64,000 nucleotides of DNA, from contig OU612074.1 of the NCBI GenBank assembly GCA_914767715.1, positions 5,223,501 to 5,287,500 of the forward strand, given 5' to 3'. Below are positions 1 to 13,600 of this stretch, one piece after another. The notes under the pieces are model-generated. The model worked only from the letters and a program-made list of their open reading frames with translations. It did not search any database and had not been told where the DNA came from. The position numbers and the translations under genes are program-made. The stretch's first letter is position 1; each line of letters begins with the position of its first letter. Source of the stretch: Membranipora membranacea (Eukaryota; Bryozoa; Gymnolaemata; Cheilostomatida; Membraniporidae).

Positions 1-974
1 GTGAGAATTTACCATCCCAACCCTGTCTCTTATTTACAATGTACTACTGCTCTGAGAGTCATCGCTAATTAGTAATTAATTTTAACTTAATCTAGAGGCA
101 AAAATGTACTCTATGTAAAAGTAGCTATAACCAACCAGTTGATGAGTATGAGAGTGATGATGTTCCATTCTAGAGGCTTAGCCGTTATGTTCTCTCTATT
201 TAACCTTCAAATATCAAGAATAATGTATATTATTTAAAGGGTTACTGTAACTACAGGGAGGCACCCTGCAGTAGGCTTTTGATAGCTACAAAGCTACCCT
301 CATTATGAGATTTTCCTATTGTTAGCACTTTAACCTAAAATATAGGGATATCACTCTAGAAAGTGAGTCACAGATATATAGATGCTTCTATATAAGTTCA
401 TATCTCAAGAGACATTTCATACAGATAGGATATCATAGGAGCCAAATAGTTTTATGTCTCAACGGAATACATCCCATTGTGTCAGTAAAAACAACAAAAA
501 CAAACAATTACTGTACAATAGGAATCTCATCTAAAAAAGATCATTCAACAATATGTCGTCGTCAGATCACTCATGTGATTATCAATAGGTACTAGATGAT
601 TTGACTGAGGTAGGTCAAGTTTGATCAAGTTTGCCTGCATTTTAGTTGCCCCCTACCACTGGACATGCCTTGGCTTGAGGGGCTGCGGTGTTAAATGCAG
701 GCAAATGAACCAAACTTGGTCCAGGACTGGGGTCAGGAAGGTATAACTTCCAACTATATATGTGTGGCAGTGGTAATATTTCAAACCTTTTATAAGAGGG
801 CAATCTAAAGCTTTGCTCTTCATCATAAAATTCTCAGCTGAGTAAAGACTGAAGGAGGAAGACAAAGAGAAAGAGAGATTACTTACTTGAATGTTATGGT
901 TGACTTGCTTGAATGTTTTGGTTGACTTACTTGAATATTTTGGTTTACTTACTTGAATATTTTGGTCAACTTAC
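1..974. other. RPAP2 last intron region, no exon found
   Basis: After the donor at 974 (minus strand) I find no exon matching the expected RPAP2 C-terminus. Apart from the 22-bp tandem repeat at 887-991 I see nothing definite; the short ORF at 653-865 has no coding features. Confidence 0.5.
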
Positions 975-991
975 TTAAATGTTTTGACGAG
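887..991 (-). repeat. 22-bp tandem repeat carrying five copies of an RPAP2 5' splice site
   Basis: Five 22-nt units (plus-strand consensus TTGAATGTTTTGGTTGACTTAC) run from 887 to 991. On the coding strand each unit repeats the end of RPAP2 exon 11 (ACATTTAA or ACATTCAA) followed by GTAAGT; one unit has GCAAGT instead. The unit at 970-991 contains the donor that keeps the reading frame. Confidence 0.9.
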
Positions 992-3900
992 CACACTCAG
1001 TTTATCCCTGAACTCCTGAGAGGACTGAACTATAAATCCGACCTTCTCAAAACTGTAATAAGTGTAAAATACAAATTTGGTTATCTGAGGTCCAGAGTCA
1101 GAGGCTTAGTCTTACTCTGGTCAATGTTCTAGTGAGGTCACATGGCTGGAGACAACCACTCTGACATCGAGACTATGATTTAGTGTGAGTACCTAACATA
1201 TTGCCGCCCCTAATTAATAAAACCTTGTGGCGGTACTCGAGCGAATGGAATCAGTTAAATCTCTATCGATCAGAGACATATATGCAATAGTAGTACCTTT
1301 GACAAATCTGTTAACTAGTTACAAGGTGAAATTCTTCTCGGGAGTTCCCAAAATATGACAGGCCTCAGCTCATTAGGTAACACAGTTCTTAATTACATCT
1401 CAAATCGCATAGTTATACTGTTTATCGAAAAATAGTCACACTTTTAATCACACCAACCTTTTAAGTATCCTATGGTAGACGATGTTATGTTGTTGAGTTG
1501 AGACAGATTCAACATTGGGAGTCGTCACTTCAACTTCATCCCTCTAAAATATTCGTCATACAAACAGACCTTTTTTACTTACAAACTAAGTGAGCGGATG
1601 AATGTAGACACCTGAAGTAAATTTTTAAGCGATCATCCAAAAAGCAAAAGAGAGTGAAAATGGATTGGGAGACAGAATTTTCTCCAGTTTCTCTTAGATA
1701 TTAATTGTTCCTTGTTTAAAAAAAAAAATGAATGTGACAAAACGATGATGCTTCTGAAACATGACTAGCCATGATTAAGTTATTCTAAGTGTGAATACAG
1801 TCTTCGGGATTCCGTCAATAAGTTATAAAACTACTGAGGATTATAGACTTTAGTTTAAGTGACAACAGACACTTAAAATTAGGATGATATCCAAACCCCT
1901 GTCAAATATTGTGTAGCATCTACAAAATATACCTGATCTACAAGAAATACCTGATCTACAAGATATACCTGACTAGTAGAAGGACCTGCAGTATTGTCTT
2001 CTTCAGTAGCAGGTATTCTATGATCTGAGTTATCAGCCGAGGGTTCATTCTGAGAACTTTGTAGAAATAAGACAGATCTTGTCTCGTCAGTAAACCAGTA
2101 ATCAAGTCTCTCCATACAGCACTGAAACAGAAGATGGCTCATCTCATACATGATGATAAAAGTGTCTTCTAGCTCTGTACCTGTAAGGTACAACTAGAGG
2201 TAAAATAAATTATAAGGCTGACAAAACAGAAACCTTAGATGTGTGCGAGAAAAAGTGGCCATGAGGGAGGGAGGGGTTTTATTTCATTGCTAAAAGAATT
2301 TGGATGAGTGAGCTGTCACAGATCTAATGTTCAAATTCTGGATGCCTAAGTCAGAGAGTGCATCCATAATTTATTACGGACAAACAATTATTTTATTTTC
2401 CATATTTGTCTTATAACAGATTTTAATTGAATTATTTCTCTAAGTGAGAAGTGATTCATACTCACCTGGAGTGTATTATTAGCACCATGAGTAGATGATA
2501 TAGACTGAGTGACTGGTAGAGCCTGATCCAATGTTATAACTCTCCTAGTACCCGCCCCCTCCTCTATAGCTAAGTCATGTCGATGAGGCTGGCTATGAGA
2601 TACTGTAGATCTACTGTCTCTACTTCTCACTACCAGCTTTGCAGGCTTCTTGTGTGAGTCAGAGCTAACTTTACTAGCTTGAGTCTTTTTGATGCTGCCT
2701 TTTTTTTTGGAGGCTAAGCTTAGGATTTCTGATGGGTCCAGTATTACTGCCCTTGATTGGGTAATGCTAGATTTAGCCTTAGCTCTATTTAACATGGATC
2801 CTGTCCATTGGTTTGTAGCCGTTGTACTTTCTGACTTAACGTGATCTAACTTATCACCAGCTGCCTGGATCTTAGTCTTAGTCTCAAGGTCTGATGTAAT
2901 ATTGAGTCTTTGTTTACGACGTTGTGTAAGCAGCGAGTCTATATATGCTGCGGGTGCTTTCTCTTCATCTGAAGAGCCACTGCTATCATCACTCAACTCA
3001 TCCTCACACAGAATTTTCTCCTGAGCAGAGGCTACAAAAAGTCAGACACTTGAAAATTTATAATCATAGATGAGGGTGAATCAAGGTAGCTCCAATTTGG
3101 AGTTGCTTCGCTAAAGCTGACAACACTCCAATAGAATCAGGCCCAACTCGAAATGCAGGAAAATTTAATCAAACATAATCTTGATAGACAAGCATTGTTT
3201 AAAGAACATATAGACTTACACAGAGTTAAAATAGGCAAAATATTGATTCAATTGGAGCTTTATTTCAAAGTTACATAAGTAATGCAAAGCATCAAATTGA
3301 AAATCTCTAACATATAATAGCAGACATAAAATAATGGAGTGATTGATGATACTGAGCAGAGCTAAGCTCATCACTTACATCCAGCTGTTTGCTTTTCTGT
3401 GACTTCAAGCTTCTTCAGTATGTCAGCAATAATCCACTCCTGAGGGTCCTCTGCTGTAAGGTCTACATAATGAGCAAATATAAACATTTATTTCAGCTAA
3501 ATATAAGACTAATAATGTTAGACCGTTCAGATAAAATTTGGTTGTTTGTATCAGAATATTATTATGAGTGAAGTATAAGCATATTTCATAGCTGCATCAT
3601 ATTTTAATATATGATAATATAATATGATGTAGCTATGAAATGTATAGTTATACCTCACTTAATATAGATTTATCTTCCCACAGCTATGATATAGATTATA
3701 GAATTACGTAATAATACTCTTTTCTTCTGCTGTCTATACTGTTACTTTATCCATGGTCGTGATGTGAAAGATCATATTTAGCTGAACGAATAACTTACCT
3801 TTATACACAGTGCTACTGTCTATTAGAACAGAATTATCCTTTAGCGTTGTGACATCATCACATTTTTCAGGCTTATCTCTCCCGGGTTGTGATGTAGGAG

Positions 3901-6022
3901 ATATTGATAGTAGTTTTATATCAGATCTAGTTGAGTCTCCTCGACTCCATAAAGGCTCTGAGCTGATTTGACTTTCCAGGTACTTTGATGCCTGTAACAG
4001 AATTTCCTCTCCAATTAAAAACAATTCCTTCAATAATATAAAAATATCAATAGATATGTTATACAATATATTTAGGCTTATTGAATAACTGAAAGAGATT
4101 TTGAAGATTCCTCAGATGGTTTAAAAAAACTAAAAGTAATGTTTCCTTCCTTCAAAGTATGAGGTAGTTTAGGGGGCTCAAATTTTGCCTAGGTTGATGG
4201 TAGTAGCATTTCTTTCAACAATATTCCCCTGGTTGCTGGAAATTATTGCTGCAGCATTGCCAGTCTGATTAGGTTGATTAAAATCAGATTTCATATCACA
4301 CGCCACATCCCGAAGCATGGGCGGCGAAATACCAGTTGCCTTAGGGGCTAGGCTGCAATTTCTGCGCCCATTTGCTTTCAGTTTGCAAGCAGGTCGGAGC
4401 ACGCCTGGTGGCCAGCCAAACCCCAGCAGTCGATAGACTGCGGTGGGATTCGAACCCACGACCTTCAACATTTGCATGCTGAAGGGACAGCGCTCTAACC
4501 AACTGAGCTACCTCCTACTCCCTACTGACTGTACACACTCTTACCTTATAACATAGCTGAGAACAGAAGTATTTTCTCTCGCTGACATCGTAAACTTTAT
4601 TCACTCTGCTGGATATATGATACTTCTGTTTATGATTTATCTGTAAATGACACAGACAATAAGGGAATCAGTGTTACAGCCTGTAGTGCGCAAAAATCAA
4701 TGGATTGTGACTGTGTCACAACTGACCACGAGCTGTACATATCTTGTTTATAAACAATACTAGCATTTTTAACTTTGATTTGTCCTCAAGGGTAGACGAG
4801 ACAAAGATGAAAAAATACCACCACAATGTCATATCTTTGCAAGACACAGAACTGAATTTATGTTTTATATAATAATTGCACACATTTTTGAAGCACGCAA
4901 CAAGGAAACCAGGTTCATAATCACAGAATTATGTATATTATATAAACTAAGCCATAATTGAATTTTGACAAAGTGTTAACGCTTGAAGAGTTCCGCAGAA
5001 TTCAATAATTGCTTAGTCACACATGTTTGTGAAATGTATGGATAAATTTTCACGTTCTCCTTGTAGAATGGAAACTGAGTGCCGGTAAGTTCGGAGTAGC
5101 CGTGTAACGCGGCAGAACAAAAAAATTAGCCTAGTGACATGGCAAGACTTGGATGACATGACAGTGACTTACAGATTTGAGTTTTTTGTTACAGAGTGGG
5201 TATCCACAGGATAAACTTAAAGCTCTCTCCTCAGTTACATCTTTATAATACTCAAACGAAAGATGACTAACCTGTATGTCAAAATATAAAAAGGTTTGAG
5301 CGTTAGACAGTCTAACTCACATTATCAGACTAAAACTAACCTACTGAAACTATTTCTATAACTGATTCTGAGACAAAAAAATCAGTCAGCTTTGCTTATT
5401 CTATTTAATGGCGAATTCACTCACTACCTTAGTCTGGTGATTCTACTACTTGGCTGATCGTGGTTATTACACCTCATCATTAAATTACCTCAAGTTTTAC
5501 GGTTATTGCTCATTTATTGTTGCATGCATGATCCTGTGCGTGGCTATATCTAGATAATTTTATCATTTTAGGAAGATTATTTAGTTATATGATTACCATC
5601 TGGTCAATGGCTAATACTTTGACATGGTCATCATGGTTATTATGTTAACATAACATAGACATGCAGTAGTAGGCCTAATGAAACTTACAGCAGATATAAG
5701 TTTCTGTTCAGTGATGTCATTCTCAAGCAACTCCATAACAAGGGTGAGGGCCGAGTTATCAGCCTCTTGCCTCTCTCGAAGCTCCGCCTTTACTTCATCT
5801 CTTCTCTTCTCATACCTGTCAAAATAGATTACAAATTAGATTGACGAATCCTCTTTTCTGTGTAAAAACAAGTCTAAATTGTTATTCTGTCTCATAAAGA
5901 GGTTTAGGACCAAACATCCTTTAAAACTCTATTGGCATAACACAGGTGATATCAATGCTAGCAATGAGGCTGAGTTAATATGACGCATACCTTTTTGTAG
6001 CAGAAGCTCTTGATGCCATCAT
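975..6022 (-). CDS. RPAP2: RPAP2 (RNA polymerase II-associated protein 2 / Rtr1-type CTD phosphatase), 3' end outside window
   Basis: Joined coding exons, 5' to 3': 6022-5991, 5815-5689, 5271-5173, 4640-4545, 3991-3799, 3453-3379, 3031-2466, 2193-1969, 1611-1583 (weak), 1541-1458, 1052-975; phases agree at every junction. RPAP2/Rtr1 removes Ser5 phosphate from the Pol II CTD and helps Pol II import. The N-terminus is basic/helical (KRYEKRRDEVKAELRERQ). The RTR1 zinc-binding domain follows, with CGYPLC (C75, C80) and FCSQLC (C112, C116) spread over exons 3 and 4, then ASKYLESQI, as in the human protein. Exon 7 encodes an acidic/Ser-rich and basic low-complexity middle. Exon 8 (YWFTDETRSVLFLQ) and exon 11 (FRDKLSVLVKTFK) match the conserved C-terminal region. 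The final exon is missing, so it must lie left of position 1. The start is the ATG pair at 6022-6017. Family identity is secure; exons 9 and 10 are less certain. Confidence 0.92.
1931..1988 (-). repeat. 18-bp tandem repeat with three possible 5' splice sites at the end of RPAP2 exon 8
   Basis: On the coding strand, CAG is followed by GTATATCTTGTAGAT, GTATTTCTTGTAGAT and GTATATTTTGTAGAT in an 18-nt repeat. Possible exon ends are 1969, 1951 and 1933. Because 18 is a multiple of three, each later donor would add six residues (VYLVDQ or VFLVDQ) without shifting the frame. Confidence 0.8.
3565..3661. mobile_element. Short hairpin MITE in RPAP2 intron 5
   Basis: A roughly 97-bp inverted repeat. 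The left arm holds ATTTCATAGCTGCATCATATT and the right arm holds its near-perfect reverse complement; similarity extends outward through AGTGAAGTATAAGC / TATACCTCACTT. The middle is AT-rich and non-coding. This fits a foldback MITE between RPAP2 exons 5 and 6. Confidence 0.65.
4180..4520 (-). mobile_element. tRNA-derived SINE in RPAP2 intron 4
   Basis: On the minus strand a tRNA-like head carries a Pol III A box (TAGCTCAGTTGG) and B box (GGTTCGAATCC) separated by a plausible anticodon arm. An unrelated body of about 250 bp follows (ACTGCTGGGGTTTGGCTGG onward), relatively GC-rich for this window. The anticodon loop is irregular (TGCAAA) and there is no proper acceptor stem, so this is a SINE and not a working tRNA gene. 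It lies between RPAP2 exons 4 and 5, in the same orientation as the gene. Confidence 0.75.
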
Positions 6023-8590
6023 CTAAACTGTACTCAGAGAGACCTTAGTTACAACAAGACAAAACAACTCTGCAAGAAATGGTTAAAGGTTACAGCTTGT
6101 ATTTTTATTTTGGATCATAGACTAGGCAAAGTATACACTTGTAGTCTTTTGACCCAAACAAAAAGGTTTATGTAGCCTGTCTCAACGAGAATACAGCTCA
6201 TTGTCTGCTTAAGTGTGTTAATCGAATATTCAACGATGCTCTCCACATTGTGATCCTACTGCCTTCACAAAAATCACGATTCTGATTGTTTCTATATGGC
6301 AGAACTAAGCAAATATTCATTACAAAATTTATCCTGCTCTAGTGTAGGCCTACTGAGGCATATTGCAGGTTCTGTATGTATCGGATATGTCTTACAGCAC
6401 ACTCAGGCCTATAGAGCATTGTTGTTGGTACCGTAGGGGCCGCATAAGTGCTGTAAGACATGTCTCATACAGCACCTGCAACATGTCTCACAACATCCGA
6501 GTGTTGGATTGGACTTAGTACCTAAATTATGTCTTCGCACGTAATATTTAATATCAATCAATGGGCTGAACCAACAACCCTCTACCTACTATAATCATTT
6601 CATAAAACTGGCTACCGACAACACAGAACTGGACTTTTTCTGTAATATTGTTTGTCTACAGGGAGAATGTCTGTAAAACTAGACATGTCAATAAAGTCCG
6701 GTGATTTCTGGTTAAATCTGAGACAGTGAATGTGATGTGATGTAGTAGCAACAAGCAAAGCAAGTCAAAGTGGATATATATGACACAAACAGATGATGAG
6801 CACGTCTTTCACACAGTAAAATTATTTGGGCTAGGTTGGTACAGGGTTTTGAAAGATTTTATTTGTAGTCAAACAAGGAAGAATTAGGACTTGAGACAAA
6901 GCTTCTCACTTTAACAACAGGATGTAATCTTGAGAGTGTGCTGACAGAACTTTTTCAGAGAAGACCAAAGTAGAAGTAACAAAAGTGCAGATGTTATAAC
7001 AGTCTGAGAAATATAAAGATAGTTAATTTGCAGGTAAGCAGTGCTAATACTCAAACTAAAATAGAACATTTATCCTTGGAACAGACATCTGATTGGGCAG
7101 ATAAAATGTTATTCAGCCAATTGCTCACAACTTAACAAAACAGAAATGTCAAAATTTGGACTCATTGATGCAAGAAAGTTCACAGAAGGGTGAAAGAGAT
7201 TTCTTTCAATCTTCCAAAATACATTTAAGCTCTTTGCATCGGCACAACAGTCCTAACAAGTGGTAGCTGAGGGTCTCACTCAAGACAATTCATACCTACA
7301 CATTACCAATGAACTCACTGATATTGCACACTTCTTCAGCACACATATGTACAGTTTAAGTACATAAATTAAATATCAGAGAGAAATATAATTTATTTAG
7401 TTAGTAAAAGTAATCATTCATTCTTATATATGTTTAATGTATTATTAATTATTAATGAATGTATTATAAATAGTTTCCTCTGTTGGGTAGAATGAGCAAT
7501 AAGTTTCTATAGTTTTAACTCAATAAAGTAGGTCATCTAAACCAATTCACAATAGAATATTCAATAGACAGAAAAGAGATTCCATTCTCTATTTATTTAT
7601 GGTATGTTACTATGTTTGTAAGTATTAATTAATAATATTGTATCCATTGGTATTATGCCTACCTACTCATATTGATTTACATAGTATGGATGTAATATAT
7701 AGTCATATGACTATATATGACATCCCTATTTAGTGCTTATTATCATATATCATTAAAGAAACTTCAGGTTCAGTATGCTATGATGATTATGTCAGAAAGT
7801 TTCGTTTACATCGATAAGGGAGGATTTGACGTCAGGAGTGGTAAACTCTTAATCAAACAATAATGACTAATTAACATTTCGCAATTTTTCTCAGTTAATA
7901 GTTATTGTTTTTGAAAACCATTATAGCTAAACATGCCTCAACTATGCTTGACTCTGCTAATGGGTTTTTGAAAGCTAATTTTCTCTTTTTAAAAGAAAGT
8001 TGGATATGAAAATGTGTAGGAATACAATAATTTTGAGTTCAGTACATAGTTAAATGACAGAGTCACAATGTGTGCCACAGCAGGTGCACTGCAAATATTG
8101 ATTTTCTAGCGATTATAAATCAATAGATCATTAATCATCATATTTTACCCTATTAAATATGGCTCAATGTAGCCTTTCTTGACAAGACATGCTATGCTCC
8201 GTGTATTTACCCTGATGTAAAAAGATATTAGGATTTAAATTTGAGCATAGCAAAATGGTAAAAGTAAGACTCATAAAAAGTTTTTTGTCCATATTATTAC
8301 TTCCAGCACAAGTAAATCCCTGTAGATGAACAACCAAATGTCTACAATTAATGCTGGATCTGAATTACACTTCCCCTTTAAAGGTATTTTGAAGTGTTGG
8401 CTTAATAGGTTGGTACAGCACTTGGCCCCATGAATACCTCGTGGCTCTTAGATAAGATGGGAGGACAATTTCTAACACTACACATAATTTTTACCCTTAA
8501 GTGCTCTGCATTTTATAAATGTGTAAATATTGCATAATTACTGCAGAACCAGCTGCTAGACTATTTATTGCCGTGGTCCTTCTGAAGTCT
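6023..8590. other. Intergenic DNA upstream of RPAP2
   Basis: I see no convincing exon. The RPAP2 promoter should lie just right of 6022, but I recognise no TATA box. The only notable structure is the palindrome at 7684-7729. Confidence 0.5.
7684..7729. repeat. Near-perfect palindrome, perfect 24-bp core
   Basis: The core at 7695-7718, ATATATAGTCAT followed by ATGACTATATAT, is a perfect palindrome. It extends with few mismatches to GGATGT on the left and ACATCC on the right. It may be a solo foldback element or a cruciform-forming sequence. Confidence 0.6.
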
Positions 8591-10528
8591 TTAATGATTC
8601 ATAGACAAGGAATGTGTCAGAGCATAATGGATACTGTATTTGGAATCTCCTTACTTCATTTCATACACCCACCAATTTCTTACCACTCTGCTGCAATCCA
8701 GTGTTGAGAAATAGGCAACACCATCTGATGGTTGTATAAACAAAATATTAGGGGATATCCCCTAAGCTGTGACCTTGATAGAGGGAATTCCCTACAGGTC
8801 ACGTGACACATTGCGTTGAAAAGCATTAAGGTCATGCCTCGCCTAGGATACTAACTTGAGAACTACTGGTCCTATTTCCTTGATTTTTCATTCTAATTGT
8901 AGCTATTCCTTGTTTAGCATTTTCCAAACCCTCAATTGCCTTTAATTTAATTTCTTATGTATGTGATGGCAATTTATAAAATTTAAGTCGCCGGTCCCCA
9001 TGCAAAAGAATAGGAGCTGTCAATAACTTGGAGCATCTGGCTCAGACGCCTCACAACCATTTATTCGTATCAAACCAGGGATGGCAGCGTAAAGTAGTCC
9101 CAATAAAATTAATTTGTCATAATTAATCCTATGAACAAGCCTTGACATGAATTTCAAGTACTAGAGAAGGAAAGTTCTATAATAACAGACAGAAATTAAC
9201 AAGCCAGCTTATGAACTGTTGTAAAGTACACCAAAATGACTGGATATTAGAGACTTATATTACTACGCCAAATCTGGTCCAGAGATATATCAGGAAAAAA
9301 ACATGTATGGTTGGATTTTTCTCTGTATTCATGAGCCATTTATTTCAATTAGAGTAGAGATGTTGATTCGAAACTTCTGAATATACAAAAAGGATATGTT
9401 TGTAGGTAGTCCCTATACAATTGTTCACTCAACATATATTTTATTTGAAGTTAGCTTGGCAAAATGAATATTGAGTTTACAGCCTGCCTCTGGAAAACTT
9501 CATGATGGGCCCTCGTATTATACCCCTTCTCCAAGACAAAAATTTTATTTGGTTCAAAATAAATGCCTAGTGCCCTCACCAAGGCTTTGGAGGATGCCCC
9601 TGGCAGAAAAAATATTTCAGTCTTATTACTGTTTTCACATATTTATACTTCTGGTTTTGTACAGCAACGGGGCGTTTTAGTCAAAATTTTGACTAGATTA
9701 GGAGTAAGATAATTCAAGATTTCCAACTGGCACAGCAATTTTTGTTCATCAATACTGGTCAGCACTGGGCTAGTCAGGGCACTAGGGTAATCACGTTTGT
9801 CCACCTTGGACAGCAATTGACACAGCTCACTTTCTTTATAGCATTGTCAACACTTATTGTTTAGCTATCAGTATGTGAATTTGAATGCCGTTTTTTTCAA
9901 GTCGAATAAAATACTGAACATTATTGTTGTTATGGCTGCATGATATAAGGGTAGTCTATAAGTTTTAACTGCATTTTTTGCTCCAAGAACTTGTACTGTA
10001 TTTTAATATGGACAAAAGTGACAACAGGTTTTGACATATTGCTGAAATTCAGTCAGACGTCACGACTTGGCGTAATGTCGTCAAATTATGGGTTTAGACT
10101 TTTTTGATCATGTGGATTGAGAATCCCCAAAAAAAAAGTTGGCGAGGCATGACCTTAAGTGTTTTAGTATTCTAGTATCTAATCAAGCTCTTGATCTGGA
10201 CTTATAACTTCTAAACCCTTACATGAACTCATATAGAAGTATGTTTGGAGTGTCTCCAGCAAGCTATGAAAGCATCTGTTGCCCGAAATTACTTTTAACT
10301 AGCTCACATAATGATCATCACACATCATCATTGAAGTCTATCGACGTCATCAAATCTTCGAAGTTACCCCCACCTAACTCCAAATTCTTTTTCCACACTA
10401 TCTAGAATAACTTCTAGAATATGATACTGATAGCCTTGCAAAATGGTAGACAGATGTAATGAAGCGTGGAGATTCCAAATCTGGTATCCATTATGCCGTG
10501 AACACAGTCCTTGTCTATGAAACTTTAA
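8591..10528. mobile_element. TTAA-flanked transposon H, copy 1, interrupted by transposon T
   Basis: Host element H runs 8595-10524 and is flanked by TTAA at 8591-8594 and 10525-10528. Its inverted ends begin TGATTCATAGACAAGG and AGTTTCATAGACAAGG (the second read on the minus strand). They stay similar for more than 50 bp (ATAATGGATAC, TTTGGAATCTCC). It codes for nothing recognisable. At an internal TTAA (8826-8829) it is split by element T. Without T, H is about 600 bp. TTAA duplication points to a piggyBac-type transposase acting in trans. That is inference, as no transposase is present. Confidence 0.8.
8830..10154. mobile_element. TTAA transposon T, copy 1 (1,325 bp, non-autonomous)
   Basis: The perfect inverted ends GGTCATGCCTCGCC and GGCGAGGCATGACC are flanked on both sides by TTAA (8826-8829 and 10155-10158). 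A second copy, highly similar, lies at 39289-40481. This copy has about 130 bp (near 9325-9455) that the other lacks. The parallel short ORFs seen in both copies reflect repeat similarity; no transposase motif is visible. Confidence 0.88.
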
Positions 10529-10652
10529 TAGCCTAAATTCCATTTTCATATTATTTTTCAAGGTGAAGAGATAGCCCACTACATGCAGCTGTGCGCTTAT
10601 AAGCTTCTCTGGTGATCAAGAATTTTTAGTGTGGAGCATAGAGAAGACAATC

Positions 10653-13600
10653 ATGGGATTGGTAAGTATGAGATGATGCGTTGACTGTGATTTAATTGGT
10701 TGTTGGGTAGGAATGAGAGCCGAAGCCTGGTCACTGAAAACACCTACTGTGAACTGTGATATAGTGAAAGTGAATTACTCTTTCACATTTACTATATGCC
10801 ATTCATAGTGCATACGTTCCGGAAAGTACCATCTGATCTGGCATTGTCTCTCTCCCTGTCACCAGCTAATTACAGCCAACATTTATCGGTATGAGTTTAA
10901 GATGATGGGCTACTTGGCTGATTCATAACATATATTAGAAAAAATGTTATAATTTCTGAGGCTGCGTTGAGAGCCGCATTGAGTTCTCAGTACACAGTAG
11001 GTGTTAGTTATCCCTACTCTGACTCTTACAGACATACAGGGTGACAAGTGAGAGAGTACCGGACCTCATAGATAGCGTGAAGAGACGACCATCTCTCTTT
11101 AACTTTGACTGCTCGAGGAGATTATCTGAAATAGACCTGCGCGCACAACTCTGGTCTGAAGTAGCTGAAGAACTTAGCCTATCCAGTAAGTCCACCCCAT
11201 GTATTACAGTATAATTTAGATGAAGAACTAAATCTACAGAGTAAGTCCACGCCCTAACTCTGGTATCATGTAGCTCGGAGACTTGAAACATTGAAAGCTC
11301 TCCCAGTTGGACTGGAACCCAATATTGCTGAGCACTTGTTGCCTGAGAGGGAATAGCAAGCACGCTAACCGATAACGCCATCTCGCCATCACCAATACAG
11401 ATTACTCTGCCCTGCATATTCATGGGATAAAGACTTTGGAGACTTAAACTCCTCAATTGGATGATTCATAATAATTACACTAGCTGGCTGACAGAGATAG
11501 GCAGATGATTTCAATGTTTTACCTGGTGCTTATTCTTTTTCTGTTTTTAGTGGAGGATTGTAAAGCAGACTGGATTAGATTACGATCTCAGCTGAGGTTA
11601 GAACAGAGAACTCTCTCCTCAGGAAAACCGAGCTGTGGTTTTGAGTTTTATGACCAGATGCAGCACTTTGTACCTCTCATGAATATGTTCTCGTAAGTAC
11701 ATTTATGAAAAGCTCAGACCCTTAAAGTTGCACATATTGTAACATTATGTGTGTTACAGGGGAAAATTTTTGAGTGATTGTAGTGCAAGGGACTTGTAAA
11801 AACCCAAGTTTGCTTTTCCCCAAAAACTTGATATCTATTTAGTTTCCATCAAGATGTAAAAGCTATCATGGTGACCGGATATTTTGAGTATTGACAGCCC
11901 CTGCACTGCTTCTGTGAGCATTAAAGTCATGAGGAACCAACGTGGCAATGATATTCATGCTTTTAGGCAGTTTTGCGAACATGCAACTTTAATTTTACTG
12001 AGGTCTCCAGAACATCTTACAAAAAATACAGACTGTTGATGAAGCCATTTTGTTTCGATATACTTTCTCAAATATACAATATGATCATAAAAAATATAAT
12101 ATTTTAATGATGTGAAAGGAACATAAATGGCAAAGAACACATCTTTAAAGATTGATAGACAAGGAATATGTTCAGAGCATAATGGATGTCAGATTTGGAA
12201 TCTCCATGCTCCATTACATCTGTCCATCCTTATGTAAGGCTATCAGTATCATATTATAGAAGTTATTCCAAAAAGTGTGTAAAAGAAATTTGAAGTTAGG
12301 TGGAGATAACTCTGAAAATTTGATGACATCAATAGAGTTCAACGATGATGTGTGATGATCATTATGTGAGTTAATTATAATAATTTTTGGAAACAGAGGC
12401 TTTTGTAGTCCGTTGAGGACACTTCAAACATACTTCTCTATAGGCTCATGTGAGGGTTTAGAAGTTCTAAGTCTAGATCAAGAGCTTGATTAGATACTAG
12501 AATACTAAAATACTTAAAGGGCAACCAAGGTTTCGCAGCAATGAATTAATGGGTAGCAAATAATGTGCTGGGCAGCATCAGCTTTGTGCATTACGCGATG
12601 CAAAACTTAAAGTAGTTGCTGACTCTAAGCTGGGTAACACTTCAGTTTAGGGGAGGTTCCAAGACTTTGCTGTAATGATTATAGAGCACAGGCTAAATAA
12701 AAACAGGAACAGGAAACTGCTATGTGGTATTCTCTTTTAGCTTAGTTTGAGTACCTGATGGAAGAAATGTTTTACAAGAATTCTGGCTGAATAATCATCC
12801 GAATTATATTTTATCTTTTTCCCCATGCAGAAGGTGCAATCTGCTATTAATCAATGGCCATCAATGAGAAGTTGTTTGAAACCTTGGTTGCCCTTTAATG
12901 CTTATCAATGCAATGTGTCATTTGACCTGTAGGGAATTCCCTCTATTGATCTCACAGCTTAGGGGATATCCCATAACATTTTGTTTTTACATCCATCGGA
13001 TATTTTTTTTTTTTTTTTTTTCTATGCACTAGGTCAATATTTCGAAAGGAAAGCTTTCAGGTAGACATTGGAGAGCATTCGTTCAGAATCACAAACAGCA
13101 ATATGCTAGTCTCTATCCCTATATATGGTCAATAATTAAAATCAGTTGTTAAAGATTAAGTATTTCTGCGTTATTACTGTTCTTGACATGGGGTCAGTAG
13201 AAGGTTTTTTTGTGTTTTCACAATCAGGTTAATGATGGTGTGCATTATTTTTAAACTGTAGAAGATGATGAATGTATAAATATAGTAACCGCTAAAGTAT
13301 GGCTGTCTTCTAACCATGTATAAGCTGAGCTCAATGCCCTGCATGACACAATATCGTAACAAAAAGTCATGAGTCACAACATTTATGGCATAACATTTTG
13401 ATGTGTGCAGAATAATTCCATAGTTAAGGTGATTTTCTCCCCTTGGACTTTCTTAAAATGTGAGATCGATGAAATACTAGGAAGTCTGTGGCATCGGTAC
13501 CCATCTGACAATGTGGCACACAGAATGAAACTTTGTTTTCAATCCCAGGAAGCTTTTCCATGCAAACCAAGCAGTTTATTTTTTATTCAACTGCATGTTT

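Noticed and set aside
4430-4515. Functional tRNA gene on the minus strand
   Set aside because: A and B boxes are present, but the anticodon loop is irregular, there is no acceptor stem, and a SINE body follows.
9471-9680. 69-codon ORF conserved with 39798-40007
   Set aside because: The match comes from both lying in copies of transposon T; no transposase motif and copies differ without codon bias.
11004-11456. 150-codon minus-strand ORF
   Set aside because: It is antisense to MADF exon 2 and runs into a SINE; the plus-strand exon explains the region.
11505-11696. Plus-strand ORF beginning with a hydrophobic leader
   Set aside because: The 'leader' is the pyrimidine tract of an intron ahead of MADF exon 3.
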